A stretch of 26,574 nt of DNA from an uncultured Collinsella sp. (lineage in GTDB: Bacteria; Actinomycetota; Coriobacteriia; Coriobacteriales; Coriobacteriaceae), in contig URSO01000029.1 in NCBI GenBank assembly GCA_900550415.1, positions 1-26,574 of the forward strand, read 5' to 3'. Positions 1-7,731 of the stretch are shown here, one piece after another. The stretch's first letter is position 1, and each line of letters starts with the position of its first letter. Both the position numbers and the translations under genes were made by a program. Below the pieces are notes generated by a model. That model had not been told where the DNA came from and searched no databases. It worked only from the letters and a program-made list of their open reading frames with translations.

Positions 1-1530
1 TGTGCAGCTCGGTGCCGGCGAAGTAGGCGTTGGCGTCGCCGAACACGAAATCAACCGTGCCTTCGATGTAGCCGCCGTCCACGTACACGCGGTTGCCGGC
101 GCCCTGCACGTACAGAGTGTCCTGACGGCCGATGATGCGGCTGTTCTTCAGGTACACCTTGTCTGCCTGGGTGTTCAGCGCCACGGCCGGCGTCTGCTCG
201 CCCGCCGCCGTGTGATCCACCACGTTGTAATCGTTCTGGAAGGTGATGTCGTAGGCGGAGAAACCTGTGGCACCCGCGCCAATGGTCACGGTGGCGCACT
301 TGTTGGTGCCAAGGTCGAATTCATCCTGCGGCACAAACTTGCCGTCGGCATCGAATGTGTTGGACGAATAGTAGCTGGCGCGAATCGTCACCGCGCGCTT
401 GGCGGTCACGTCGGCGTTGGCGAAGGTGACGCCCGGCTTGGTCACGGTGATCTTCTCGCGATAGTCGCCCGGAGTGATCTTCAGCACTAGTCGGTCGGTT
501 TCGGAAGAGTCGTTAGCATCCAGAGCGGCTTGAATGGTCCGGTACTGGCCGTTCGGGCCCACGGTGACCGTGTGGCTGGTGGCGGCGGGGGAGCCGGCCG
601 CGTAGTCGATGGCGATGCCGGTCAGGTACAGGCTGCCCGTGCCTTCAACGGAGAGCGGCACGTAGCGCGTGCTGTCGGTTGCGATGGTTACAGCAGTGCC
701 GGTGGTGATGTCCGTACCGTCGAGCTTGAGCGTAGGACCGTACAGCTGGCCCTTCACGGTGACTGTAGCGCCGCCCTCGGCCTGTGCGACCGGAATGTAC
801 AGGATGGTTCCAGCGTTCACCTGAGTATCGCTGCCGCCGCTTGCCGCGGTAGTACGCGGGTTGAACTTGGCGCCTTGCGCCCGAGCGTCGATGGCGACGC
901 CTCGGTAGTTGTCGGTAGGCCCTGCACGGCCGGTCGATCGATGCCGGTTTCCGTGAAGTCCCAGTTCGTGTCTTTGGCCGCGACCGTGGGCGTACCGGGG
1001 AACTCGGGTTCCGGCTGCTGTTCGGCAAGGGCGATGCCGTTGAGATAGGTCTGGGCAGTGAAGGTGACGTTTACCGTACGAGCCGACTCCGCAGCAGGCA
1101 AGGCGATAACTGTGTTGTCGCTGCTCACTTCACCGGCATCCGCGGTAATAGTGGTGGTGCCGCCGGACAACGCAAGGGTGATGGTGGCTGTATTGGTGTG
1201 GGCTGGCACCGGGATGCTGATGATGGTTCCGGCGTTGATCTGGGTGTCATTGGCGCGCGGCGCAAACTTGGCACCGTTTGCAGTGGCATCGATGGTCAGC
1301 CCGTCGAACGTCTGGGATCCGCCTTGTATAGTGCCGAGAGCCGCCAGCTCAGTGTTGTTCGCAGGATTCAGCACCCATTCGCGATTGATGGATTCCGCGG
1401 CTTGCGTGCTGCTGGTGGTGCCGGTGCTCGGCGACGTTGCTTCCGCGGCCGATGCAGTGGCTGCCGCACCGCCAAATATCATGCTTGCAGCCAACAGCAC
1501 ACCGGCAGCACGAATAATGGTGTTTTTCAT
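1..1530 (-). CDS. Secreted pectinesterase (CE8), frameshifted and cut by the window edge
   Basis: This gene encodes an exported pectin methylesterase, which removes methyl groups from pectin outside the cell. The N-terminus is a Sec signal peptide (MKNTIIRAAG, then a hydrophobic stretch ending near ASA). Two homologous domains of about 130 residues follow, each with the pattern GxxxxDGxxIDA...GAKFxPR...NAGTIxxIPV, probably beta-sandwich accessory domains. The catalytic domain then starts at VGPNGQYRTIQAALDA and shows the CE8 motifs FSAYDITFQN, GRQDTLYV and GYIEGTVDFVFG, which carry the catalytic aspartates. The end of the catalytic domain lies beyond base 1. The reading frame breaks near 918: the upstream frame stops at 817, but the CE8 frame resumes cleanly if one G is added to the GG at 918-919 (plus strand). 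It is either a sequencing error or a pseudogene. The start at 1530 follows a weak AGAGAG ribosome binding site. The family call is confident; intactness is not. Confidence 0.85.
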
Positions 1531-1563
1531 GGGTGTTCTCTCTTATGTATCGATGTACAACAA

Positions 1564-1578
1564 CGAAAGCCGCTTTCG
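1564..1578. promoter_or_regulatory. LacI-operator-like palindrome upstream of the pectinesterase
   Basis: Bases 1564-1578 read CGAAAGCCGCTTTCG, two perfect 7-bp arms around one base, 34-48 bp before the pectinesterase start. GAAA...TTTC palindromes centred on CG are typical LacI-family operators, which commonly control carbohydrate genes in bifidobacteria. The odd-length centre is less typical. No regulator gene is present in the window, so the role is inferred. Confidence 0.45.
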
Positions 1579-1718
1579 GAACACCCGAGTCGGTTTTGCA
1601 GCCTGAAAGCAGGGCTTCACCTGCTGAGGGGAACACGACTATCGGGCATTTCCCAGCCTGTCTTCGCGTTCAAAATATCACCGAAAAAAATGCGACTGGA
1701 ACCCCGTAGCACAACAAG

Positions 1719-1755
1719 AAAAAAGGGGTGCACCCCATGTGTTGGGATGCACCCC
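1719..1755 (-). terminator. Rho-independent terminator reading leftwards
   Basis: On the minus strand an 8-bp stem (GGGGTGCA/TGCACCCC, arms 1725-1732 and 1748-1755) is extended inside by a CCC/GGG pairing and followed by a run of T (A on the plus strand, 1719-1724). It would end a minus-strand gene lying to its right. That position is now taken by the insertion sequence, so the original upstream neighbour of the pectinesterase may have been displaced or disrupted. The stretch 1531-1829 otherwise holds no gene, only this terminator, the palindrome at 1564 and a nine-C run at 1797-1805. Confidence 0.6.
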
Positions 1756-1829
1756 TAAGTGGTCAATAAGGGGGAGTTGGAATGGGACTCATGACTCCCC
1801 CCCCCAGCGGCGCCAAGCTGCCAGGCGGG

Positions 1830-3216
1830 TTCTAGTGATCGTTGCAACACCTGACCTACCGCAAGGAGGGTCAGGTGACCAGAAGCCACCGAAACGAAGA
1901 CCGTGGCGGGGAACACCGTTGGACGTTCAACGGCGTCGAATATCCGACGAGGAAGCTGATGTGCGAGGCGAGACGCGCCGAGTACGTGCGCCTGCTGGAC
2001 GAGGAAGGCATGAACTTCACCCAGGCCGCGCACGCGGTCGGCGTCTCGAAACGCACCGGCAAGGCGTGGCGCAACGGCAGGACGCGCGCCACGGGAAGGA
2101 ACGAGAAACCCCTGGTGGACTGGTATCGTTCCACCATGGACAAACCCAAGACCCTCCATCCGCGCTACCTGAGCCAGGAGGAGCGCATCCAGATCGCGGA
2201 CCGTCTGCGTCTGGGCGATTCGATCCGCGCCATCGCCCGCCTGCTGGGCCGCGACCCCGGCACGGTCAGCCGCGAGGTCGAGCGCAACAGGAATCCCGAG
2301 TCCGGCGGTTACGAGCCCTGCCGCGCCCAGCAGAAGGCCGCGGGCCGGCTCAAACGCCCCAAACCGCGCAAGGCGGCCGAGGGCACGCGACTGTGGGACG
2401 AGATCGCCGCCGGGTTGCGCAGGCATTGGAGCCCGGAGCAGATAGCCAACCGGCTGAGGCTGGACTTCCCGGATAATGGGGATATGCACGCGAGCGTCGA
2501 GACGATCTACCAGGCCATCTACCTGCAGGCCAGGGGCGAACTCAAGCAGGAGCTGAAACGCGCCATGAGGCAGGGGCGAACCGCCCGCAGACCCCAAGGC
2601 GGCCAAGGCCGCAAACCCCGTTTCCGCGAACCCATGGTCATGATCTCGGAGCGACCCCCGGAGATCGAGGACCGGGCGGTCCCGGGCCACTGGGAGGGCG
2701 ATCTCATCACCGGCAGCCGCAACAAAAGCGCCATCGGCACGCTCGTCGAGCGCACCACCAGGTTCACGATCCTGCTGCACCTGCCCGACGGGCACGACGC
2801 CGAACACGTCCAGCAGGCCATCATCGACAAGATGCAGCACCTGCCCAAACTCCTGCGCAACAGCCTGACCTGGGACCAGGGAGCGGAACTCGCCCTGCAC
2901 AAACGGATCGGCGCCTCGCTGGACATGGCCGTCTACTTCTGCGACCCGCACTCCCCGTGGCAGCGCGGCACCAACGAGAACACCAACGGGCTCCTGCGCC
3001 AGTACTTCCCCAAAGGCACCGACCTATCCGTCTACCCGGAGGACTACCTCGACGCGGTCGCCGAGGAACTCAACGACCGGCCACGCAAAACCCTCGGGTT
3101 CATGAAACCAAGCGAGAAGATCATCGAACTGCTCGACGCCGCGTGATAACCTCAACAACCGACAACGTGACCATGGAAGGCCGCTCAAACCTCAGGTGTT
3201 GCAACCACCACTAGAA
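1830..3216 (+). mobile_element. IS30-family insertion sequence, complete
   Basis: The element is about 1,387 bp and is bounded by imperfect inverted repeats: 1830-1855 at the left and 3191-3216 at the right. They match at 23 of 26 positions and both begin TTCTAGTG and contain GTTGCAACACCTGA. The single transposase gene fills the interior. No clear 2-3 bp target duplication is visible (GGG before the left end, TCT after the right end), so the exact ends or the insertion history are uncertain. It sits between the pectinesterase and amidotransferase genes, next to hairpins and a C9 run. Confidence 0.85.
1875..3146 (+). CDS. IS30-family transposase
   Basis: This is a DDE transposase that cuts and joins the ends of its own element. 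An N-terminal helix-turn-helix region (about residues 85-135, with LSQEERIQIADRL and RAIARLLGRDPGTVSREV) binds the inverted repeats. The catalytic triad is visible as D276 (GHWEGDLI), D334 (TWDQGAEL) and E368 (RGTNENTNGLLRQYFPKG), the DD(33)E spacing of the IS30 family. GTG at 1875 is chosen as start because AAGGAGGG lies just before it (1863-1870). An in-frame TTG at 1842 lies inside the terminal repeat and has no binding site. The protein is then 423 residues, normal for the family, with no frame damage, so the element may be active. Confidence 0.92.
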   Translation: MTRSHRNEDRGGEHRWTFNGVEYPTRKLMCEARRAEYVRLLDEEGMNFTQAAHAVGVSKRTGKAWRNGRTRATGRNEKPLVDWYRSTMDKPKTLHPRYLSQEERIQIADRLRLGDSIRAIARLLGRDPGTVSREVERNRNPESGGYEPCRAQQKAAGRLKRPKPRKAAEGTRLWDEIAAGLRRHWSPEQIANRLRLDFPDNGDMHASVETIYQAIYLQARGELKQELKRAMRQGRTARRPQGGQGRKPRFREPMVMISERPPEIEDRAVPGHWEGDLITGSRNKSAIGTLVERTTRFTILLHLPDGHDAEHVQQAIIDKMQHLPKLLRNSLTWDQGAELALHKRIGASLDMAVYFCDPHSPWQRGTNENTNGLLRQYFPKGTDLSVYPEDYLDAVAEELNDRPRKTLGFMKPSEKIIELLDAA

Positions 3217-3231
3217 TCTGCCTCGGCTGAC

Positions 3232-3253
3232 AGCCCCCTCGTCAGAGGGGGCT
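3232..3253. terminator. 9-bp GC-rich hairpin after the amidotransferase gene
   Basis: AGCCCCCTC and GAGGGGGCT form a perfect 9-bp stem around GTCA. It lies 13 bp beyond the amidotransferase stop (3266) and could end that transcript. There is no T run on either strand, so a pure Rho-independent mechanism is doubtful. Hairpins of this style (CCCTC-GTCA-GAGGG) are, from memory, common between genes of Bifidobacterium longum. Confidence 0.55.
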
Positions 3254-3265
3254 TATGAAGCTATT

Positions 3266-4125
3266 TCAGATGGAACGGAGACGGTAGGTGCCGTTGCGGT
3301 TGGAGACGATGATCATCTGGTCGTTCTCCAGCACGTTCCAGCCTTCCTGCTCGTAGCCGGAAGAGGAGACCACCACACCGGCGGAGTCGCCGTTGTCGTC
3401 GCGCAGCTCACGGTAGCGCATCACACGGTAGTCGGCGGCCTGCTCGCCACGGCCGTACTCATCGTAGATTTCCACGATGCGCGGGCTGGTCTTCTCACGA
3501 CCGGCGGCGCACAGGGCGATGAGCTGGTCCTCGGACTGAATCATGCAGTTGTAGCTGGACTTCGGGTAGGCTTGGCGCAGTTCGCGCACGGCCTGGGCCA
3601 CGGCCTCGTCGAGCGAGAAGCCGAAGCCGATGTATTCCAGAATCACCGCGAAGAAGATGGCGGAGTCGGAACGGCCGCCGGTGGAGAGGAACACGCTGTG
3701 GTTCACCGGGTATGAGCGGTTGGTGACGATGTTGCGGCCATTGGCGTCCGAGATATCGCCGTTGTGGATGAAGCTCAGGCCGTTCGCATAGAACGGGTGC
3801 TGGTTCTCCATGATGAGCGGCAGATTGGAACTTGCCAAGCGCAGGTGCCAGATGGCACCGCGAGACGGTTCGTCGGCCAGCGCCTCAAACGTGCTGTCAT
3901 GACGGGCCGCGATGGTCGACTTGTAGATTCGGGTGCCGGTTTCCGGGGTGGGTGCGCCACCGTCGCGCACGTGCGGTGCTTCGGCAGGATCGGAAAGCTG
4001 GGCTACACCCCAGCCATCATTGTGGATTTCAGACAGTTCACGGAATCCTCGACATTGTCTTGCCCCAACACAGCGTTGAGACTCAGGTTGAAGCCTGCCG
4101 TCGCGTATCCCAGTAATCTGCACAT
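3266..4125 (-). CDS. Class II glutamine amidotransferase, frameshifted
   Basis: The protein belongs to the class II (Ntn-type) glutamine amidotransferases of the YafJ/GATase_6 type, which release ammonia from glutamine using an N-terminal cysteine. The true start is at 4125, reading MCRLLGYATAG, which places the catalytic Cys at position 2. Later family motifs are ELSEIHNDGWG, HLRLASSNLPL, SFIHNGDI and GGRSDSAIFF. The two parts lie in different frames: the N-terminal frame runs into the wrong phase after NVED, and one extra A in the AA at 4044-4045 (plus strand) restores NVEDFRELSEIHNDGWG. A longer frame opening at 4195 covers the C-terminal part but lacks the catalytic Cys. With the base restored the protein is 286 residues, normal for the family. 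It lies 93 bp after kup on the same strand, so co-transcription is possible. The acceptor substrate is unknown. Confidence 0.85.
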
Positions 4126-4218
4126 GGTATTTCAACTTACCGAAACCGTGTGGCGACGTGCGGCGACCGTTATAGGCATTCTTTATAGAGCGCATCAGCG
4201 CCGCTGCAAACTGGTATG

Positions 4219-6486
4219 TTATCGCTTCTGTTTGGCGGAGCGCTGAGGCTTGGCGGCGGGTTTGCCGTTCTCGGCCTTGCCCTTATCGCCCTTATCGCCC
4301 TGCTCAGCGGGCGCATCGGCGGCAGCGGCCTCAGCGGTCTTCCGCGCCTCGGCCGATACGGCGGCATCGAGCTCCTGTACCAATCGCCCAAGCCCGGACG
4401 TGGTGTCCATCGGGTCAGGGACGGCGGCCGGGTCGGCCACTGCACGAGTCGGCGTGGGCGTCGTGATGGTCTTGGCCGTATCGGTGCGCTTCAGACGCGG
4501 TGGGCGGCGGGTGGAGACGAACAGCGGCTGCACCTCGACCAGCGGGTTGTAAGGTGCCAGACCGAACCACTTAACCGGCGAGCCGGCCATGCGGCGGATT
4601 GCGTACTTGGCTTGCAACGACAGGGCACCGCGTGCAGAAACCTTGGATTCCGGCATCAGGGCCTTGTGAATCAGCACGTAACGGATGGTGCCGATGTCCG
4701 GATCGGCGTCGACCTTGGGGTAAATCGACTTCTGCTTAGGCAGTTCGCCGGTTTTGGACAGGTCGTGCATGATCTGGTGGATGTACGCCGGGATGGACTG
4801 CGAAACCTTGAAGCCCAAACGGAAGCGTACGCGGTAGATGTAGTTCGTGCCGAAGTCCTCCACCGAGTATTCACGGGTGAACGGCTCGTCGGTGGTTTCC
4901 ACGCTGACTGCCCACCAAGCACGGGCACGCTTGGGGTGGTCGGCGAAGATGGAGAAGAAGATGTCCGTGTCGAGTCGCTTGGTTTCCGAGTCGGAGGTCA
5001 GGTACACGATGTTGTCCGCAAAATACGGGATGCGGAAATCACTGTGCAGCTTGTCGAGCGCGGGTAGGAAGTCGTTGGGCCGCATGTGACGGCGTTGCGC
5101 ACGTTCGAGCTTGGTGCCCTCATTCCACGTGTACATGACGAACAGAATCGCGGCGGTCAGCAACATGGTGAACCAACCACCGTGCAGGAATTTGGCCATA
5201 GACGCGATGAAGAACATAGCCTGAATCGCCAAGAACAGCACGGTGAACACGATGGCACCGACCCGCTTGCCGGAATGCCATAGGTGGACGCCGAGCAACA
5301 CGGTGGTGGTGATCATCGTAATGGTCAACGCCAGTCCATATGCGGCAGAGATGTGTTCCGAATCCTTGAAGATGGCGAGTACGGCCAGCGTGGAGACGCA
5401 CAGCACGCCGTTGACCACCGGAATGTACAGCTGGCCACGCGTGCGGGCCGGGTACCGCACCTGCAGATGAGGCATCCAATTGAGGCGGGTGGCTTCGGAG
5501 ACCATGGTGAACGCGCCGGTAATCAGGGCCTGGGAAGCGATCACGCCGGCCGAAACAGACAGAATCACGGCCAGATAACGTACGTTCGGAGACATCATCT
5601 GGAAGAACGGGTTGAGTGACTCCGTCGCAGTGTATTGCGGGTTATCGCTATTGGCCAGCATCCACGCGCCTTGGCCGAAGTAGTTGAGCACCAGCGCAAC
5701 CTTGATGAATGGCCAGGTGAAGTAGATGTTGCCGCGGCCCACATGGCCCATGTCGGAGTAGAGCGCCTCGGCACCGGTGGTGGCAAGGAAGCAGCTGCCC
5801 AGAATCATGATGCCCGCGTGGTTGTTGGGGCTCAGCAGAAAAGCGATGCCACGCAACGGGTTGAGGCACAGCAGCACCGCGGGATACTGGCAGACAAAGA
5901 ACAGGCCCGTGCCGCCCAGGAACAAAAACCACAGCGTCATGATGGGGCCGAAGGCGTGACCGATCTTGGCCGTGCCGATGCGCTGCACCAAGAAGAGCGC
6001 GATGATGATGGCAAGCGTGATGGCGACGACACGACCCTGGTCGTCACCGAGCACGGCATGGACCGCCGGGATGGTGCGCAGGCCCTCGATGGCCGTGGTG
6101 ACGGTAACGGCAGGCGTCAGGATGCCGTCGGCGAGGAGCGCCGCGCCGCCCAGCATGGCGGGGATGATGAGCCACTTGCCGCAGCGCTTGACCAGGCTGT
6201 ACAGGGCAAAGATGCCGCCCTCGCCGTGGTTGTCGGCGCGCAGCGAGATCAGCACGTACTTGACGGTCGTCAGCAGCGTGACCGTCCACACGACAAGGGA
6301 GAGCGCGCCGAGCACGAACTCCTCCGTCACGCTTCCGATGCCGCCGTTGCCGGCAACGAGCGCCTTAGTTACATACATAGGGCTGGTGCCGATATCGCCG
6401 TACACCACGCCCAGCGTGACGAGCATCGCCGAGATGCTCACAGGAATCGCAGCGTGCGAAGCTGCCTCCTTGGCCTTTTGTTCCAT
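4219..6486 (-). CDS. kup: Potassium uptake protein Kup (KUP/HAK/KT family)
   Basis: Kup imports K+ with H+ across the cytoplasmic membrane. The first 460 or so residues hold about twelve hydrophobic segments, beginning with the family signature GVVYGDIGTSPMYV; the sequences RADNHGEGGIFALYSL and TTGAEALYSDMGHVG are also typical of the family. A cytoplasmic C-terminal domain follows. The tail, rich in Ala, Lys and Pro (last 100 or so residues, ending SAKQKR), is low complexity and longer than in E. coli Kup. ATG at 6486 is preferred over the one at 6504 because GGGAGGAAA sits just before it and the earlier ATG lies on that site. The protein is then 755 residues. The frame is intact, unlike the flanking amidotransferase. 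It is the last clearly bifidobacterial-looking gene before the suspected junction. Confidence 0.93.
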   Translation of the reverse strand: MEQKAKEAASHAAIPVSISAMLVTLGVVYGDIGTSPMYVTKALVAGNGGIGSVTEEFVLGALSLVVWTVTLLTTVKYVLISLRADNHGEGGIFALYSLVKRCGKWLIIPAMLGGAALLADGILTPAVTVTTAIEGLRTIPAVHAVLGDDQGRVVAITLAIIIALFLVQRIGTAKIGHAFGPIMTLWFLFLGGTGLFFVCQYPAVLLCLNPLRGIAFLLSPNNHAGIMILGSCFLATTGAEALYSDMGHVGRGNIYFTWPFIKVALVLNYFGQGAWMLANSDNPQYTATESLNPFFQMMSPNVRYLAVILSVSAGVIASQALITGAFTMVSEATRLNWMPHLQVRYPARTRGQLYIPVVNGVLCVSTLAVLAIFKDSEHISAAYGLALTITMITTTVLLGVHLWHSGKRVGAIVFTVLFLAIQAMFFIASMAKFLHGGWFTMLLTAAILFVMYTWNEGTKLERAQRRHMRPNDFLPALDKLHSDFRIPYFADNIVYLTSDSETKRLDTDIFFSIFADHPKRARAWWAVSVETTDEPFTREYSVEDFGTNYIYRVRFRLGFKVSQSIPAYIHQIMHDLSKTGELPKQKSIYPKVDADPDIGTIRYVLIHKALMPESKVSARGALSLQAKYAIRRMAGSPVKWFGLAPYNPLVEVQPLFVSTRRPPRLKRTDTAKTITTPTPTRAVADPAAVPDPMDTTSGLGRLVQELDAAVSAEARKTAEAAAADAPAEQGDKGDKGKAENGKPAAKPQRSAKQKR

Positions 6487-6521
6487 AAGCCGGTTTCCTC
6501 CCAATTTTAACGTTCGACGGG

Positions 6522-6527
6522 ATTATA
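6522..6527 (-). promoter_or_regulatory. -10 box for kup
   Basis: The minus strand reads TATAAT, a perfect -10 hexamer, 36 bp before the kup start. That leaves a leader of about 30 nt, which contains the GGGAGG binding site. No good -35 hexamer is seen at the usual spacing. Confidence 0.45.
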
Positions 6528-6610
6528 TGTAATCAGCCCATATTTTAATGGCACCGTTTTCCCAGCTAGATAAACATTTATGCGGCCTTTAGGCCACCGC
6601 GGCGATATGG
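6528..6610. other. Suspected junction between Bifidobacterium-like and Collinsella-like sequence
   Basis: To the left lie the kup promoter and bifidobacterial-type genes. To the right, from 6611, begins a hairpin of a type I associate with Collinsella, followed by coriobacterial-type genes. Between them is AT-rich sequence up to about 6580 and a small GGCCTTTAGGCC hairpin (6583-6594). No transposase, integrase, tRNA or attachment site marks the boundary. The exact breakpoint cannot be placed from sequence alone. Confidence 0.5.
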
Positions 6611-6643
6611 AATGTGACAAAGGGACGCCCCCTTTGTCACATT
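6611..6643. repeat. Perfect 14-bp inverted repeat containing TGTGACAAAGGG
   Basis: AATGTGACAAAGGG (6611-6624) and its exact complement (6630-6643) are separated by ACGCC. The hairpin starts two bases beyond the nitroreductase stop and could protect or end that transcript, though no T run follows. Intergenic hairpins built on this motif recur, from memory, in Collinsella and relatives. That makes it the left-most marker of the coriobacterial part. Confidence 0.7.
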
Positions 6644-6645
6644 CG

Positions 6646-7518
6646 TCATTTTCCGAGCCAGTTTTTGAACCACCACTCCATAGAGCGGCTCATCTCGGCC
6701 ATAAAGGGGCTCGTGTGCTTACGGGTGTAGATGTCGATGACGCGGTCGCCCACCTCGCGGGCGTGCGGGCGAAACATCGCATCCATCTCGGCCACCTGCG
6801 CATCCATCGTCGCGGCGTCGGCGCGACAATAACGCTCCTCGTGCACCAGGTTCACCACGGGATGCGCGATTGCCGGACGCTCCTTGCGGGGCGTGCCGAT
6901 GATGAGCATCGACAGCGGCATGGTATAGGGAGGCAGATCCAGCAGCTCGGCCACTTCCTCGGCATTTTCGACGATATCACCGATGTAGCAGCTCCCCAGC
7001 CCCAGGGCCTCGGCGGCAACCACGGCGTTTTGCGCGGCGATCACGGCGTCCTGCGCCGCGATGGCAAAGTCACCCAGACCCGGTGCACGACGGGGCGCCT
7101 TGCCCGTGCGCTTGACAAACTCGGGCTCAAAGCAACCCGCGTGCTCAAACAGATCGATCCACTTGGCATAATCGACCACAAATATGAGTGCCCAGGGCGC
7201 CTTGGCGATCATGGGCTGGTGATCGCACAGGTCGGCCAGACGGTCCAGCGTAGCCTGCTCGCGAATGCTCACGATGGAATACATCATCATAGCGCCTGCC
7301 GACGGCGCGCGACTCGCCGCATGCAAAATCGCCGCTCGCTGCTCGTCGGTCACCGCCACGGGACGGCCGTCGTCATCGCGCGCAAAAGCGCGCGTGGACG
7401 AGCGGTGCTCCAAAATGTCCAGTACCGCGTTGCCCGTAGTCTCGACCGGATAGCCGTACGTATCCACGCCCGCAGCTCCGTCGCCGCCCATGTCCGCCTC
7501 GCAAACCTGCTCGCTCAT
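6646..7518 (-). CDS. Nitroreductase family protein
   Basis: This is an FMN-dependent oxidoreductase of the nitroreductase superfamily, using NAD(P)H to reduce nitro compounds, quinones or related substrates; the natural substrate cannot be told. FMN-contacting motifs are visible: HRSSTRAF near residue 38 (the family's R-S-x-R start) and ASRAPSAG near residue 68. AAEALGLGSCYIGDI, near residue 190, matches the GLGSCWIG-like part of the flavin site. A long C-terminal extension (last 60 or so residues, ending MEWWFKNWLGK) brings it to 290 residues, longer than the usual 200-250. ATG at 7518 is preceded by GAGGGT at good spacing. It is divergent from the LTA-synthase-type gene; the 213 bp between them must hold both promoters, but no convincing hexamers were found. 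Confidence 0.85.
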   Translation of the reverse strand: MSEQVCEADMGGDGAAGVDTYGYPVETTGNAVLDILEHRSSTRAFARDDDGRPVAVTDEQRAAILHAASRAPSAGAMMMYSIVSIREQATLDRLADLCDHQPMIAKAPWALIFVVDYAKWIDLFEHAGCFEPEFVKRTGKAPRRAPGLGDFAIAAQDAVIAAQNAVVAAEALGLGSCYIGDIVENAEEVAELLDLPPYTMPLSMLIIGTPRKERPAIAHPVVNLVHEERYCRADAATMDAQVAEMDAMFRPHAREVGDRVIDIYTRKHTSPFMAEMSRSMEWWFKNWLGK

Positions 7519-7731
7519 CGCCCTACCCTCGCCATTTCTTTAAGAAGCCTTTACGTTTCCGTGTAATTCCCGTCCATTATCGCGCAGGTCGCCACTACAT
7601 TGCGTCACACCGCCACACGCGCGCGTTAATATGGCTGGTTGTTGTGCGCAGCCACCAATCGCTGCGCATATCTTGGTAACAATCGGGTAAATCCCCGCTT
7701 TCGTAGGTTTTAGTTTGTGAGGAGTCTCAGC

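Noticed and set aside
1755..2951. 398-residue minus-strand open frame
   Set aside because: It is antisense to the IS30 transposase, which has a full DDE triad.
1827..3219. Target-site duplication of the IS30 element
   Set aside because: The flanking bases (GGG and TCT) do not match, nor do the other end choices tried.
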